The notes: generated by a model from the sequence alone, not told the origin. DNA of 38,938 bases from Saccharofermentans sp. (GCA_024403695.1 JAKSRI010000025.1:1-38938); one strand, 5' to 3'; positions 1 to 7,905 are shown, counted from the first letter of the stretch. Numbers and translations are program-made.

Positions 1-108
1 TGAGCTGATTTTGAGTCTGTATTTGTACGGCTGTTAGAACATCAAATTGTAATTTCGTACTATCCAACTTCAATAAAGACATCTTTAAGTGAGTAAGGAA
101 AAGGGATA

Positions 109-516
109 ATGAATAAATTGGTAGTTATAGATTCTGACAATTTTAAGCTGGCACTTAATGCCCAGATCTACAAAAAAGATCCAGTGGTAAATAATGTCAT
201 TTTACATGTAACAGTAAATAGTGATGGTTTTACTGGCGTTATGGATATGGATGTTGGCGCTATTACTCTTAATGAATTTGTTGAACAAATACATTCTATG
301 AATGCAAAAATGAAAGGATCAGCAACAATTAAGGAAACATATGGTGAGAGTTTTATTAGAATGGAATTTGATAAAACAGGTCACATAATTGTTCGTGGAT
401 ATATGAATACTTTCTCCCATAAGCTCCATTTTGAAAATAAATTTGAATTACTGTATTTAGACAAGCTTGATAAAGCTTTAGCGGATACTAAGAGCTGGCA
501 GGAAACGGATTTGTAA
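109..516 (+). CDS. Small hypothetical protein, possibly WapI/DUF6228-like immunity protein
   Basis: A 135-residue soluble protein of unknown function with no signal peptide or membrane segment. It alternates beta-rich stretches, with a central acidic block and a C-terminal end reading FENKFELLYLDKLDKAL. The order (beta-rich core, a helix such as LNEFVEQIHSM, a GHIIVRGYM-type strand, then an F-x-D/E-x-x-x-L-Y-L-D-x-L ending) recalls the WapI/DUF6228-type small immunity proteins of contact-toxin systems. That is an impression of fold and ending, not a clear family match. The ATG is preceded by AGGAAAAGGG, a plausible ribosome site. It is followed after 52 bases by another unknown gene on the same strand. 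No toxin gene is visible, although the window edge lies just upstream. Confidence 0.7.
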   Translation: MNKLVVIDSDNFKLALNAQIYKKDPVVNNVILHVTVNSDGFTGVMDMDVGAITLNEFVEQIHSMNAKMKGSATIKETYGESFIRMEFDKTGHIIVRGYMNTFSHKLHFENKFELLYLDKLDKALADTKSWQETDL

Positions 517-568
517 ATGAGAAATAGATAAAAAGCGCAGCAATAAATAACTAGTTGAAGAGTAAATA

Positions 569-1225
569 ATGTTTTTAAAAGACCACGAATATAACTACCT
601 AAAAGAATGCAAAAAAGGCGTATACGATAGCGATCCTATGGTCGCTGAATTTAGAGCGTTTTTCATATCTGAATTTGGTGTTCACTTGTATGGATATATC
701 TGTGATAAAACAGAGGGCTCTTCGGGATTAAATCGACTTCGATATTTTGTTGATGCAGACTCCAGGAATGTATTTATTGATACGGTCGAGGGGTACGGCA
801 ATCGCGACAGAGTTAAGGAGAAGAGGATAAAAGCCAAGTTCTCTGAACTATGTGCTAAGTATGGGTTAAACGATGCTTTTCTTGAACCGGATAATTATTT
901 TGCTATCCATGATGAATTCGAGTCTGAAATGAAGCAGGAGATTATGAATGCGTGCTCTGAAGACATCAGAAAATACCTTGAGACAGTCGGAGAGATTAAA
1001 TTGGTAGATATAGCCTTTAATTCAGTATTTATCTTCTTTGAATGTGATGAGCATGTTGCTCTTTATGAAGCATCTGGATTATCAAAGGAAATTAGTGAGC
1101 ATGTATATAGCTTAATCAAAGAAAAGGATTATCTGGATATATTTAAGAACCCACAAGTTGTTTTCGATAGTGTTCAAACCTTAAATGACAAATTCGAAGG
1201 CAATCTGATTAATTACCACAGATAA
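569..1225 (+). CDS. Hypothetical protein, 218 residues
   Basis: I do not recognise this protein. It is soluble, acidic and rich in charged residues. An N-terminal half carries aromatic motifs such as EFRAFFISEFGVHLYGYI, followed by a mixed helical region (residues about 85-130) and a hydrophobic strand (KLVDIAFNSVFIFFEC, about 145-160). There are no recognisable catalytic motifs, signal peptide or membrane segments. The ribosome site is weak (GAAGAG about 9 bases before ATG). It lies in the same direction as the preceding small gene, so the two may form a small two-gene unit. It converges on the ThrE-type exporter, with a short inverted repeat in the 32-base gap. Confidence 0.7.
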   Translation: MFLKDHEYNYLKECKKGVYDSDPMVAEFRAFFISEFGVHLYGYICDKTEGSSGLNRLRYFVDADSRNVFIDTVEGYGNRDRVKEKRIKAKFSELCAKYGLNDAFLEPDNYFAIHDEFESEMKQEIMNACSEDIRKYLETVGEIKLVDIAFNSVFIFFECDEHVALYEASGLSKEISEHVYSLIKEKDYLDIFKNPQVVFDSVQTLNDKFEGNLINYHR

Positions 1226-1231
1226 AAGCAC

Positions 1232-1254
1232 ACGATTTTGATACAAGAAATCGT
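1232..1254. terminator. Candidate bidirectional hairpin between convergent genes
   Basis: ACGATTT (1232-1238) is an exact inverted match to AAATCGT (1248-1254) with a 9-base loop. It sits in the gap between two convergent genes. Neither side carries a good U-tract, so termination is only suggested by its position. Confidence 0.3.
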
Positions 1255-1257
1255 ATC

Positions 1258-2589
1258 TTAACTACAATGTCTATAATCTCTATCTGTACAGAAGCGGGCG
1301 AATACAAGTCCGAGAGGAAGAGCTACAACAATAAGAATAGCCTTTGTCAGCCAGTCTGCGCCAGTTGACAAGTCATAAAGTCCAAAATAATAAACTGCTT
1401 TATACATAAACATTCCAGGCACCATAATTACAATGGATGGAATTGTTAAAGAGATTCGTGGATAACCAACATTACGTTTAATAATGGAAGCCAGAATACC
1501 TGCCAGGAATGCACCGATAAATGCAGATACTCCAAGAGGTATAGCAAAAGCTTCAATGAGTGCCAGTCTCAGAACGTTGCAAATTGTTCCGATGGCGCCA
1601 GCTGTTACTGCCATTTTAACAGGGCTATTGAACATCATGGAAAAGCCGAACACACCAACAAAACTCATAACAATCTGAAGTGCTATCTTAAGTGGAAGAT
1701 TAATGTTTAATGCTTCAAAATCAGCAGGATTAAAATGCACAGTCATAGCTGTAACCCATCCTACGAGAGTCGCTGTTCCAATAATGAGAATTGCATAAGT
1801 GATTCTCTCGATTCCGGATCTCAGATCGAGCTTTGCCAGGTCGATTCCACCAGTTATAAGTGGGAAACCAGGGATGATGAACAACATAGCGCAGATATAA
1901 CCTGCGTGATGTGTCGGAGGCAAATTGAAAATTAACTCAATAAGACTTATGGACAGAACGTAAGACAGGCAGGAAGCAAGTACGCTTAGTGCTACGTTAA
2001 CAAGCAGAGAAAGCTTTCTCTCGAGCATAAGTTTACGGATGAAATTACCGATGCCTGCACCAATAAGCGCACAAATCATTTCGATCAAACCGCCCCCAAG
2101 AAGGAAGGTAAAAGCAAAGCATGCCACACCGGCTGAAAGGCCGAGTTGCCATGCTTTACGTGTTGGTTTATGGGAATCTATCTTGTCGAGAATTTCGTGG
2201 ATTTTCTCGACACTAATCTCACTGGCCTTTTCTCCAAAGGACTCGATAAACATCTCCATATCCATGAGTTTATCGGTATTTACGCCAGTAGTTGGTAATG
2301 CGATTGTCTGGCTGTAGTGCTTGCCATCTTCTATGCATGTGAAGTGAATAGTAGTAAGTCCTACGTCAATATTAGTAGAGATGCTAAGCGTTCTGGAGAT
2401 CTTATTCATGGCCGCACGAACACGCCATGCGCTTGTACCACAAGCCAGCATCATGCTTCCGACTCTTCCTACGAGTGATGTCTTTTCCTTAAGCGGAGCA
2501 GACTTGGCAGGGATATCAGAATCACTTCTTACGATATCGTGCCACTGGATTTGCATGTGTTGTCTTTTTGTTGGTTTCTTCTGACGCAT
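1258..2589 (-). CDS. Threonine/serine exporter family membrane protein (ThrE type, two halves fused)
   Basis: The 443-residue protein is an integral membrane transporter of the ThrE family, expected to export threonine or serine. The N-terminal cytoplasmic part (about residues 45-145) shows the DUF1212 signature, MLACGTSAWRVRAAMNKISR, followed by a domain ending before the first membrane helix (LGLSAGVACFAFTFLL, about residue 150). About ten hydrophobic helices follow. The last group (from about residue 305) corresponds to the DUF3815/ThrE_2 half, which in many Firmicutes is a separate small protein, so here both halves are in one chain. The start at 2589 follows GGGGGTAGAAG, an imperfect ribosome site. 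A TATAAT-like box lies on the minus strand at 2620-2625. Substrate is inferred from the family only. Confidence 0.88.
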   Translation of the reverse strand: MRQKKPTKRQHMQIQWHDIVRSDSDIPAKSAPLKEKTSLVGRVGSMMLACGTSAWRVRAAMNKISRTLSISTNIDVGLTTIHFTCIEDGKHYSQTIALPTTGVNTDKLMDMEMFIESFGEKASEISVEKIHEILDKIDSHKPTRKAWQLGLSAGVACFAFTFLLGGGLIEMICALIGAGIGNFIRKLMLERKLSLLVNVALSVLASCLSYVLSISLIELIFNLPPTHHAGYICAMLFIIPGFPLITGGIDLAKLDLRSGIERITYAILIIGTATLVGWVTAMTVHFNPADFEALNINLPLKIALQIVMSFVGVFGFSMMFNSPVKMAVTAGAIGTICNVLRLALIEAFAIPLGVSAFIGAFLAGILASIIKRNVGYPRISLTIPSIVIMVPGMFMYKAVYYFGLYDLSTGADWLTKAILIVVALPLGLVFARFCTDRDYRHCS

Positions 2590-2686
2590 CTTCTACCCCC
2601 ACGAATTTTAATTCAACTAATTATAATTTATACATATATCTTCTTCCACATAAAGTGGAATTAGTAGGGGGGAAGATGGAGTAATC

Positions 2687-2941
2687 TTACTCTCTTGAAC
2701 CAAATGGGTGCTTAATCTTATCTAACATAGCGCTTCCGATGATGTCATAAGCAGTATTTGAAATCTCATCAGCTCTTGCTATGTCAACGTTAAGTGCGCT
2801 GCTAATTTCTTCTGTTGCAGCTTCCTTGCTCTTTTTGCCGATAAGGCTGTGTGCCTCGATAATGTCGTTAACCTTTGTTGCTTCTTCTGAAGTGATGTTT
2901 GCCTGCTGTGCGAGTCTCTCGATGAACTGATACTTTCTCAT
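2687..2941 (-). CDS. Small helical hypothetical protein, 84 residues
   Basis: The start was placed at 2941 rather than the longer reading from 2998 because AAAGGAG lies 8 bases upstream of that ATG. The 19 extra residues of the longer version would include the ribosome site itself. The product is a short, charged, all-helical protein. Its first 30 residues (MRKYQFIERLAQQANITSEE) vaguely resemble the N-terminal helical pair of HU-type DNA-binding proteins, but the beta-arm region is absent. I therefore do not call it HU. A minus-strand TATACT box at 2984-2989 is a likely -10 element. It is divergent from the membrane protein at 3053 and lies upstream of the exporter on the same strand. Function unknown. 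Confidence 0.75.
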   Translation of the reverse strand: MRKYQFIERLAQQANITSEEATKVNDIIEAHSLIGKKSKEAATEEISSALNVDIARADEISNTAYDIIGSAMLDKIKHPFGSRE

Positions 2942-3052
2942 TTTATTTTCTCCTTTGGTGTTTTGTTTCTTTGTTATGAGTGGAGTATACCTCAGCAATT
3001 CTTAAATAATCATTAAATGGATTTATGACGTGTAAGATAGTATTATTACTGT

Positions 3053-4561
3053 ATGAAATGGTTAAAAGAAAAAATATCAGTTTCCTATAAGAGCTTTGTC
3101 ATCGCATCAGTGATTTTCTTGTCCCTGCCGGTGATTATGTTTTTCCTTGGAATGCTCAAGTTATATATCGGAATCCCACTGGCTTTGGTGTGGATTTGGC
3201 TTTCAACGTTAATTATTAAGGATTACGGTAGCAATAATTTGAAATTCCAGTGCATGCGAATGACACCGGCGCTGCTATTTCTTTTATTTATTGTGATAGC
3301 AATTTTATTTGGTATCGGTGAATTTGTTTGGTGTGATGATGACCACAAAGTCAGATACGCGATTCTAAATGATCTTGTTAATCTTAAGTGGCCAGTGGCC
3401 TTTGACTTTGACTTGCAACAGAACCCATTGGTAAAGGCTGAGTTTGGTGCAGGTTCTGCAGCACTGGTTTACTACTACGTGTACTGGATGGTGCCGGCTT
3501 TTATCGGAAAAATATTTGGCCTTATGGCTGCCCGCGTGACACTTGTGCTTTGGTCCGCTTTCGGCCTCTTCCTCGTGTTCATGGGCATGGGCTTTATCAC
3601 CAAGCGTCTTCAGAAAAGGGCACTTTATTTACTGCTGTTCTTTGGTGGCCTTGATATCCTGGTGCTTATGGTTAAGACCCAGATGGGTGACACTGAGGCC
3701 CTGCTCGAAATGTGGAACACGCCTTTTGTAGTTCACGGCAACTTTGCTCAGTTAATGAACGTTTTCAACCAGACAATTCCATGCTGGCTTATAGCCATGT
3801 TTATCTATAAAAATTCTAATAAAAAGTCTATTGGTTTCCTGGGAGCACTTATGTTTTTCTACTCCCCATGGGCAACCATCGGATTCCTGCCAATCGCGCT
3901 GAGCAGATTTTTTTATGACAGTCAGAATCGCAGATGGAAATTCTCAGAGATTAAATGGATTAAGTCCGTAAATAATATTCTCCCTGAGATTATCGCTCTT
4001 ATTGTTATGGGAAGTTTTTATCTGTCCAGCAGTAATGGTATGAGTAGTAATACATATTTGTGGGATGGCAAAATGTCTATTGATGTAATTGTAGAACATT
4101 TCCTCCTTTATGCTATTGTGGAGTTTGCCGTGTGGGCCGCATTATTATTTGGACGATTCAAGAAAAATGAATTCTACTGGATTATTATTGCTGAGATGGT
4201 TCTTTTGCCACTGGCAATTATCCCTGGTTTATTTGACCTTCACTGGAGAGGCAGTCTTGTGCCAATGTGGTTCATCACACTGATGATTATGGAATTAATT
4301 TCCAATATTAACATCAAGGCATACAGGTCATTAGATCTTAAGTCACTATGTACATTAATGTTGATTATTGTTGTATCGTTCGGAGGACTTCTTCAGTTGA
4401 TGAATATAGTTATTTCTACAGCCACCGGAGTAGAGGATGGTAGCAGAAGAATTACTTCCTTTAGCAATATCGTGGATCCGGATGAAGCAGGAATAACACG
4501 ACATAATTATTTTGCTGAAGAATATCAGAATACATTCTTCTTTAAGTATCTTTCAAAATAA
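3053..4561 (+). CDS. Polytopic membrane protein, GT-C glycosyltransferase-like
   Basis: The 502-residue protein has about eleven hydrophobic helices. After the second or third helix there is a long non-cytoplasmic loop (about residues 92-135) containing an acidic cluster, EFVWCDDDHKVRYAILNDL. A hydrophobic start, an acidic motif in the first large outer loop and many helices are the layout of GT-C enzymes that use polyprenyl-phosphate sugars. I cannot name a family, and a transporter is possible. There is no ribosome site: a TATTAT box at 3041-3046 ends only seven bases before the ATG, so the message may be leaderless. It is a single-gene unit, divergent from the 84-residue protein and closed by a hairpin at 4567-4598. 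Confidence 0.75.
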   Translation: MKWLKEKISVSYKSFVIASVIFLSLPVIMFFLGMLKLYIGIPLALVWIWLSTLIIKDYGSNNLKFQCMRMTPALLFLLFIVIAILFGIGEFVWCDDDHKVRYAILNDLVNLKWPVAFDFDLQQNPLVKAEFGAGSAALVYYYVYWMVPAFIGKIFGLMAARVTLVLWSAFGLFLVFMGMGFITKRLQKRALYLLLFFGGLDILVLMVKTQMGDTEALLEMWNTPFVVHGNFAQLMNVFNQTIPCWLIAMFIYKNSNKKSIGFLGALMFFYSPWATIGFLPIALSRFFYDSQNRRWKFSEIKWIKSVNNILPEIIALIVMGSFYLSSSNGMSSNTYLWDGKMSIDVIVEHFLLYAIVEFAVWAALLFGRFKKNEFYWIIIAEMVLLPLAIIPGLFDLHWRGSLVPMWFITLMIMELISNINIKAYRSLDLKSLCTLMLIIVVSFGGLLQLMNIVISTATGVEDGSRRITSFSNIVDPDEAGITRHNYFAEEYQNTFFFKYLSK

Positions 4562-4566
4562 AAGAA

Positions 4567-4598
4567 GCTCTGCCTCAATGAAAGTTGAAGCAGAGCTA
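4567..4598. terminator. Bidirectional terminator hairpin between convergent genes
   Basis: AGCTCTGC (4567-4574) pairs perfectly with GCAGAGCT (4591-4598). A further inner TCAA/TTGA pairing follows after one mismatch. It is flanked by AAAAG on the left and TAATTATTAATT on the right. It lies in the 41-base gap between two convergent genes and could serve both. Confidence 0.6.
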
Positions 4599-4602
4599 AT
4601 TA

Positions 4603-6132
4603 TTAATTCACCTCGAAGCCAAAATGGCGTTTGGAATTAACAGTTTTCAATTCATCCAAGGCAAGCTTGGTGTGATGTTCATTTATCTGAAGCTTCTTTC
4701 TATTGGCAAGTGAGTCAATATAAGCATATTTCAGCGTACTGGATACGAACTGAGTGTATGGTCTGAAGGATTTAACTCCATTCTTCCAGAGTCTCTTCAA
4801 ACCGGATTCGATAAGGTCCATATTCAGTTCAACTCGCTCTCCATAACGTTGCTTTTCATACTCATCCTTAAGATGATTAATGGCAATAGTGTTGACCTTC
4901 TCAAAATTGATATCAGGATATTCAATTACTTTACATCTATCCAGGAGGTAAGGAGAGACGTTGCTAAGGTCATTTGCTGTGAAGAAGAAAATGCATCGAG
5001 ATGAATCTACTGTAAGGTTCAAAAACAAGTCCTTGATGGATCTGCTTCTATCGCAGATAGAGAGGAGCTCGTCCTGAAGGTTGCAGGCACTTCCAGTTGG
5101 CTTAGGGGCTTTATCAATCTCGTCAATGAGAATGACAGGATTAACACAATTGTGTCTAATCATGGTTTCTGCCAGTGCACCAACATCACTGCTGGAATAG
5201 TGAGAATCAGTGCCTTTCATTCCACAGGAAGACGCTGCACTTGGCGCCTCAATCTTATTGAATGGAAGATTGAAGAGCTTGGCGATTCTAGTAGCAGCTT
5301 CAGTCTTTCCGACTCCTTTAGGACCGTGGAAAATAATAGGGCTGAATACACCATTGCGCTTATAGTGAAGCACCTCTGCTATGAGAAGGTTAGTGATGTT
5401 CTCAGGAATATTGTTCTTTACAAGGCCATCCCTGAAGTATTCATACAAATCTTCTTCGGACATGTCTTCTAGAACATCTGAGTGGTGAACTGTACATTTA
5501 ATATATCTATTAACCTGTTCATATTTATGTCTCAGGGATTCCTGTACACTTGCACCAGCGGTGATTAAATCATAGATGTATGGTTTCTCATCTTCTTTGA
5601 TAAGAGGATTCTTAATGATGTCATTTTGAGGAAGCGGGCTGCAGTTGATAATGTCTTCGATATTAAAATCATCATCTAACTCATCATCATAAATATCTCC
5701 TTCCTCCAATGGCATAGTTGGCAATAAAACTGGCACGGCTTTGCTAGGGTCGCCATAGAGAGTGATGGTATTTGGAATAGATACATGATCAACACGGTTA
5801 GTTATATATGACAAGTCAAAACAAGGATTAAAGCTGTTGTTTTTTGCCAGGTAATTAAGGATATTCTGAAGAGATTCTTTTAATTGTTCAAACTCTTCTT
5901 TTCCATATTCAATTCTTCCAGCAAAAATTACACTAGGACGTTTCTTGTTCAGAGTTGTATAAGTAACCTCTCGGTTGAAGGTGAAGGACAGTCTCTCGGC
6001 AGCCCATTTACGACTGTCGAGATGATTGGTTAAGAACCTGTCTTTCAATTCTGATTCGGCTACTGATAAAGCACAGTATGTTACAGAATCAAGAATGATT
6101 TTGTCGATTGTGGTGTTAATAATTGTACCCAT
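4603..6132 (-). CDS. AAA+ ATPase, Lon-like ATPase module without protease domain
   Basis: A 509-residue ATPase. The first 240 residues are an unrecognised N-terminal region with an acidic stretch (about 145-160). The AAA+ core follows: Walker A GPKGVGKT (270-277), Walker B VILIDEIDKA (about 333-342), a sensor-1 region FFTANDLSNVSPYLLDRCKV that closely follows the Lon pattern, and a C-terminal helical lid. The Lon Ser-Lys protease domain is absent. The start is ATG 6132, with AAGGAGG ending 5 bases upstream; the GTG at 6138 lies inside that ribosome site. The ribosome site overlaps the stop of the preceding 117-residue gene, so translation is probably coupled. It is the last gene of the sigma-factor operon. 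Likely role: remodelling or unfolding a protein or nucleoprotein target, unknown. Confidence 0.85.
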   Translation of the reverse strand: MGTIINTTIDKIILDSVTYCALSVAESELKDRFLTNHLDSRKWAAERLSFTFNREVTYTTLNKKRPSVIFAGRIEYGKEEFEQLKESLQNILNYLAKNNSFNPCFDLSYITNRVDHVSIPNTITLYGDPSKAVPVLLPTMPLEEGDIYDDELDDDFNIEDIINCSPLPQNDIIKNPLIKEDEKPYIYDLITAGASVQESLRHKYEQVNRYIKCTVHHSDVLEDMSEEDLYEYFRDGLVKNNIPENITNLLIAEVLHYKRNGVFSPIIFHGPKGVGKTEAATRIAKLFNLPFNKIEAPSAASSCGMKGTDSHYSSSDVGALAETMIRHNCVNPVILIDEIDKAPKPTGSACNLQDELLSICDRSRSIKDLFLNLTVDSSRCIFFFTANDLSNVSPYLLDRCKVIEYPDINFEKVNTIAINHLKDEYEKQRYGERVELNMDLIESGLKRLWKNGVKSFRPYTQFVSSTLKYAYIDSLANRKKLQINEHHTKLALDELKTVNSKRHFGFEVN

Positions 6133-6142
6133 GGGCACCTCC

Positions 6143-6496
6143 TTATGCAGTAACAGATCTTACTGCCTGGAGGTCCTTGGTAACCTTAGCGTTTTTAAGG
6201 TAGAAGTTCTCTACCTTCTCCTTAATGTAAATAGGGAGAAGGCTCTTCTTCCAGATGCGGACTGCCTGACCGAGTGTCAGTCCCATCTTACGGGAGGCAA
6301 TGATGGCCGCTGTGTCCCAGCGGTCATATGCACCGACAAAGAGGCCTGTGTCATGGCGCTTAACGCCCCAGGTTCCATTGAGTACCTCTGGATAGAAGAG
6401 AGCTTTTCTGGAACCATCGTAGGTCTCCTTAGAGGAGATTGTCTCGATTCCTGTCTTGTTTCTAGTGATGAATGTGTAAGTTTTAATTGTTTGCAT
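6143..6496 (-). CDS. Hypothetical protein, 117 residues, in sigma factor/AAA+ operon
   Basis: I do not recognise it. The protein is basic and soluble. Its first two-thirds is probably a beta-sheet domain (repeated Thr-rich strands, then GTWGVKRHDTGLFVGAYDRW). It is followed by helices AAIIASRKMGLTLGQAVRIW and a Lys-rich tail. There are no Cys-rich or catalytic motifs. AAAGGAAAAAG lies before the ATG. The gene begins 20 bases after the sigma factor stop, and its own stop is embedded in the ribosome site of the AAA+ gene. The tight packing suggests all three products act together. It could be an adaptor for the ATPase or an anti-sigma-like partner, but nothing in the sequence proves either. Confidence 0.75.
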   Translation of the reverse strand: MQTIKTYTFITRNKTGIETISSKETYDGSRKALFYPEVLNGTWGVKRHDTGLFVGAYDRWDTAAIIASRKMGLTLGQAVRIWKKSLLPIYIKEKVENFYLKNAKVTKDLQAVRSVTA

Positions 6497-6516
6497 AATA
6501 TCTTTTTCCTTTCTTT

Positions 6517-7419
6517 TTATTCACAAGGTGTAAGAAGTTGCTGCGCGTATGGGTTCTCACGCAGTTTGGTAAGTGCATTCTTGATAATCTGGCGAACCCT
6601 TTGCATAGAGAGACCAAACTTGTTGGCAATATCGCGAGTTTTTACCTCTTCATCGTTATCGAGCCCGAGGTATAGACTCAAGATCAGTGACTCTCTTTTA
6701 TCAAGAAAACGGTAAATAGTATTTAAATTGTCAAAGAACGCGGTGTCGTCAATAAGGTCGTCGATACTGTCGTGACGTGTGTCAGCGACCCTATCGCTAA
6801 TCTTGTTAGCTTCTTCATTTTCTCCATCAGTATCGAAGGAGATGAAGTTGTACTGAGTGTTAAGAAGATCCTTAACTTTACTGAGTGGAAATCCTGTTGC
6901 CTCGCAGACTCTCATAAGTGAAGCGTCGTCGTGGCATGTGATATCGAGCTCATCCATTGTCTTCTTAACTTTGTAAATCTCAGCAGGTACGTCCCTTGGA
7001 ATTGAGAAGTTATTGATTACTTTATTGAAGTAGTCATTCAGGCCACGACGCAGACAATTACCTGCATATGTGCTGAACTTGTATCCTTTGGAAGCATCAA
7101 ACTTTGGAATAACATTGTAAAGAATGATATATCCCTCCTGGAGAAGGTCGTCGAACAACTCTTCATTTGGCTTGAATGAATTGGCAATGTTCATTACAAG
7201 TCGTAAGTTGTGGCGCGCCAGTGTGACCCTAGCATCCTGTGCCAGCTTGTAGTCAGCAGACTCTTTGGGAGCATCCTTGCCCTTTGCAATAAGCTCGAAC
7301 AGAGCATTTGTGTCATCATCACTGAGAGGGGAGATAGTACGAATACTATTCATGATTTTCTCGCGTGATTCGATGTTTGCTTCTTTTGTTGTCTTCGCAT
7401 TTCTAGATTCTTTTGCCAT
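6517..7419 (-). CDS. RNA polymerase sigma-70 family factor (regions 2-4)
   Basis: A 300-residue alternative sigma factor. Region 2 (about 62-132) contains ARHNLRLVMNIANSF, LFDDLLQEGYIILYNV and the region 2.3/2.4 motif KGYKFSTYAGNCLRRGLNDY. Region 3 follows to about 190. Then comes an acidic spacer (SFDTDGENEE, with further D-rich residues to about 226), and region 4 (about 240-290) with a helix-turn-helix DIANKFGLSMQRVRQIIKNA. The long region 1.1 of RpoD is missing. Start ATG 7419 has AGGAGG at 7425-7430, five bases away; the longer TTG reading from 7443 overlaps that site. It is preceded by a structured approximately 300-nt leader with its own strong promoter and a terminator-like hairpin, so its expression may be set by premature termination. 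The promoters it recognises are unknown. Confidence 0.9.
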   Translation of the reverse strand: MAKESRNAKTTKEANIESREKIMNSIRTISPLSDDDTNALFELIAKGKDAPKESADYKLAQDARVTLARHNLRLVMNIANSFKPNEELFDDLLQEGYIILYNVIPKFDASKGYKFSTYAGNCLRRGLNDYFNKVINNFSIPRDVPAEIYKVKKTMDELDITCHDDASLMRVCEATGFPLSKVKDLLNTQYNFISFDTDGENEEANKISDRVADTRHDSIDDLIDDTAFFDNLNTIYRFLDKRESLILSLYLGLDNDEEVKTRDIANKFGLSMQRVRQIIKNALTKLRENPYAQQLLTPCE

Positions 7420-7441
7420 GTCATCCTCCTTTAAGGGGTGC

Positions 7442-7469
7442 AAAAATCAGCGTGCATTAACTACACGCT
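7442..7469 (-). terminator. Terminator-like hairpin just upstream of the sigma factor gene
   Basis: On the minus strand AGCGTG (7469-7464) pairs with CACGCT (7454-7449) around a 9-base loop, followed by GA and five U (7446-7442). It ends only 12 bases before the sigma gene's AGGAGG. It either ends a free small RNA or acts as an attenuator for the operon. An outer TCAG/CTGA pairing is also possible. Confidence 0.5.
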
Positions 7470-7741
7470 CGGCCGAACTGATACAAAATGGAATACAGTA
7501 CACCCAAAAAAGGGTGCATTAATACAACCATTTGAATTTCTGCCTCTTCAAAATGATTGTGTGGTCGGACTCTCACCGACTTGTCTAACCTGAAACCACG
7601 AGGCTTCAAATCTCATTGTGACAGCTCTAACATACTTCTAATTACTTAATAAATAGTCCCGCTTACCAGGCAGAGACACTACATAAAACTTAGCTGTCAA
7701 TCATGGGGAGGGGAAACTCGCCCATTCTGCATAAACCATTT
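7470..7741 (-). ncRNA. Highly structured RNA or operon leader, family not identified
   Basis: Downstream of a strong promoter there are about 270 bases with no convincing ORF but many exact helices. In order along the transcript: a hairpin 7725-7717 with 7710-7703 (8 pairs, one bulged C, loop UUUCCC); a long-range helix UGACAGCU/AGCUGUCA (7699-7692 with 7626-7619); then a nested domain closed by AUUUGAA/UUCAAAU (7611-7605 with 7536-7530). Inside that domain are GCCUC/GAGGC (7604-7600 with 7546-7542), GUGG/CCAC (7599-7596 with 7564-7561) and a hairpin GUCGG/CCGAC (7580-7576 with 7568-7564, sharing base 7564). A CACCC-U6-GGGUG hairpin follows at 7517-7501. Multi-helix organisation across the gap argues against chance. 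Motifs do not fit tmRNA, RNase P RNA, T-box or cobalamin riboswitch patterns as I know them. It may be a riboswitch-like leader for the sigma operon or an independent small RNA. Confidence 0.6.
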
Positions 7742-7747
7742 GAGGAG

Positions 7748-7777
7748 AGTATAGCACCTTACCCGAAAACGAGTCAA
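7748..7777 (-). promoter_or_regulatory. Strong sigma-A-type promoter for structured RNA and sigma operon
   Basis: Minus-strand TTGACT (7777-7772), an 18-base spacer, and TATACT (7753-7748). Transcription is expected to begin near 7741, just before the first helix of the structured RNA. Confidence 0.7.
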
Positions 7778-7905
7778 GCGTCTTTCGCGAAAAAATTAAA
7801 AAATTCTTTGAATTCATTTTGCTACCCTCCGTTAACTTTCATAATTTCAATGTAGCCTGTCCCAGACAAAAAGTGATAACGATTTTGAAAAAATTTCAAA
7901 CAAAA

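Noticed and set aside
1..96. Open stretch in frame 1 from base 4 to the TAA at 94-96
   Set aside because: A TGA sits at bases 1-3 and there is no in-frame start, so it cannot be called a gene from this window; noted only as possible gene tail.
6133..6138. GTG at 6138 as the start of the AAA+ ATPase
   Set aside because: The GTG lies within the AAGGAGG ribosome site; ATG 6132 has correct five-base spacing.
6026..6715. 229-codon plus-strand reading frame opposite the AAA+, 117-residue and sigma genes
   Set aside because: Runs antisense across three convincing minus-strand genes; its product has no domain and no ribosome site.
7501..7517. CACCC-A6-GGGTG hairpin as an intrinsic terminator
   Set aside because: The T-run is in the loop rather than after the stem, so it is unlikely to terminate; treated as part of the RNA structure.
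7561..7599. Cobalamin-riboswitch-like piece (GGTGAGAGTCC) within the structured RNA
   Set aside because: The motif resembles part of the cobalamin aptamer, but the flanking GGGAA and GCCCCCGCAACTG boxes are missing and the downstream gene is a sigma factor.
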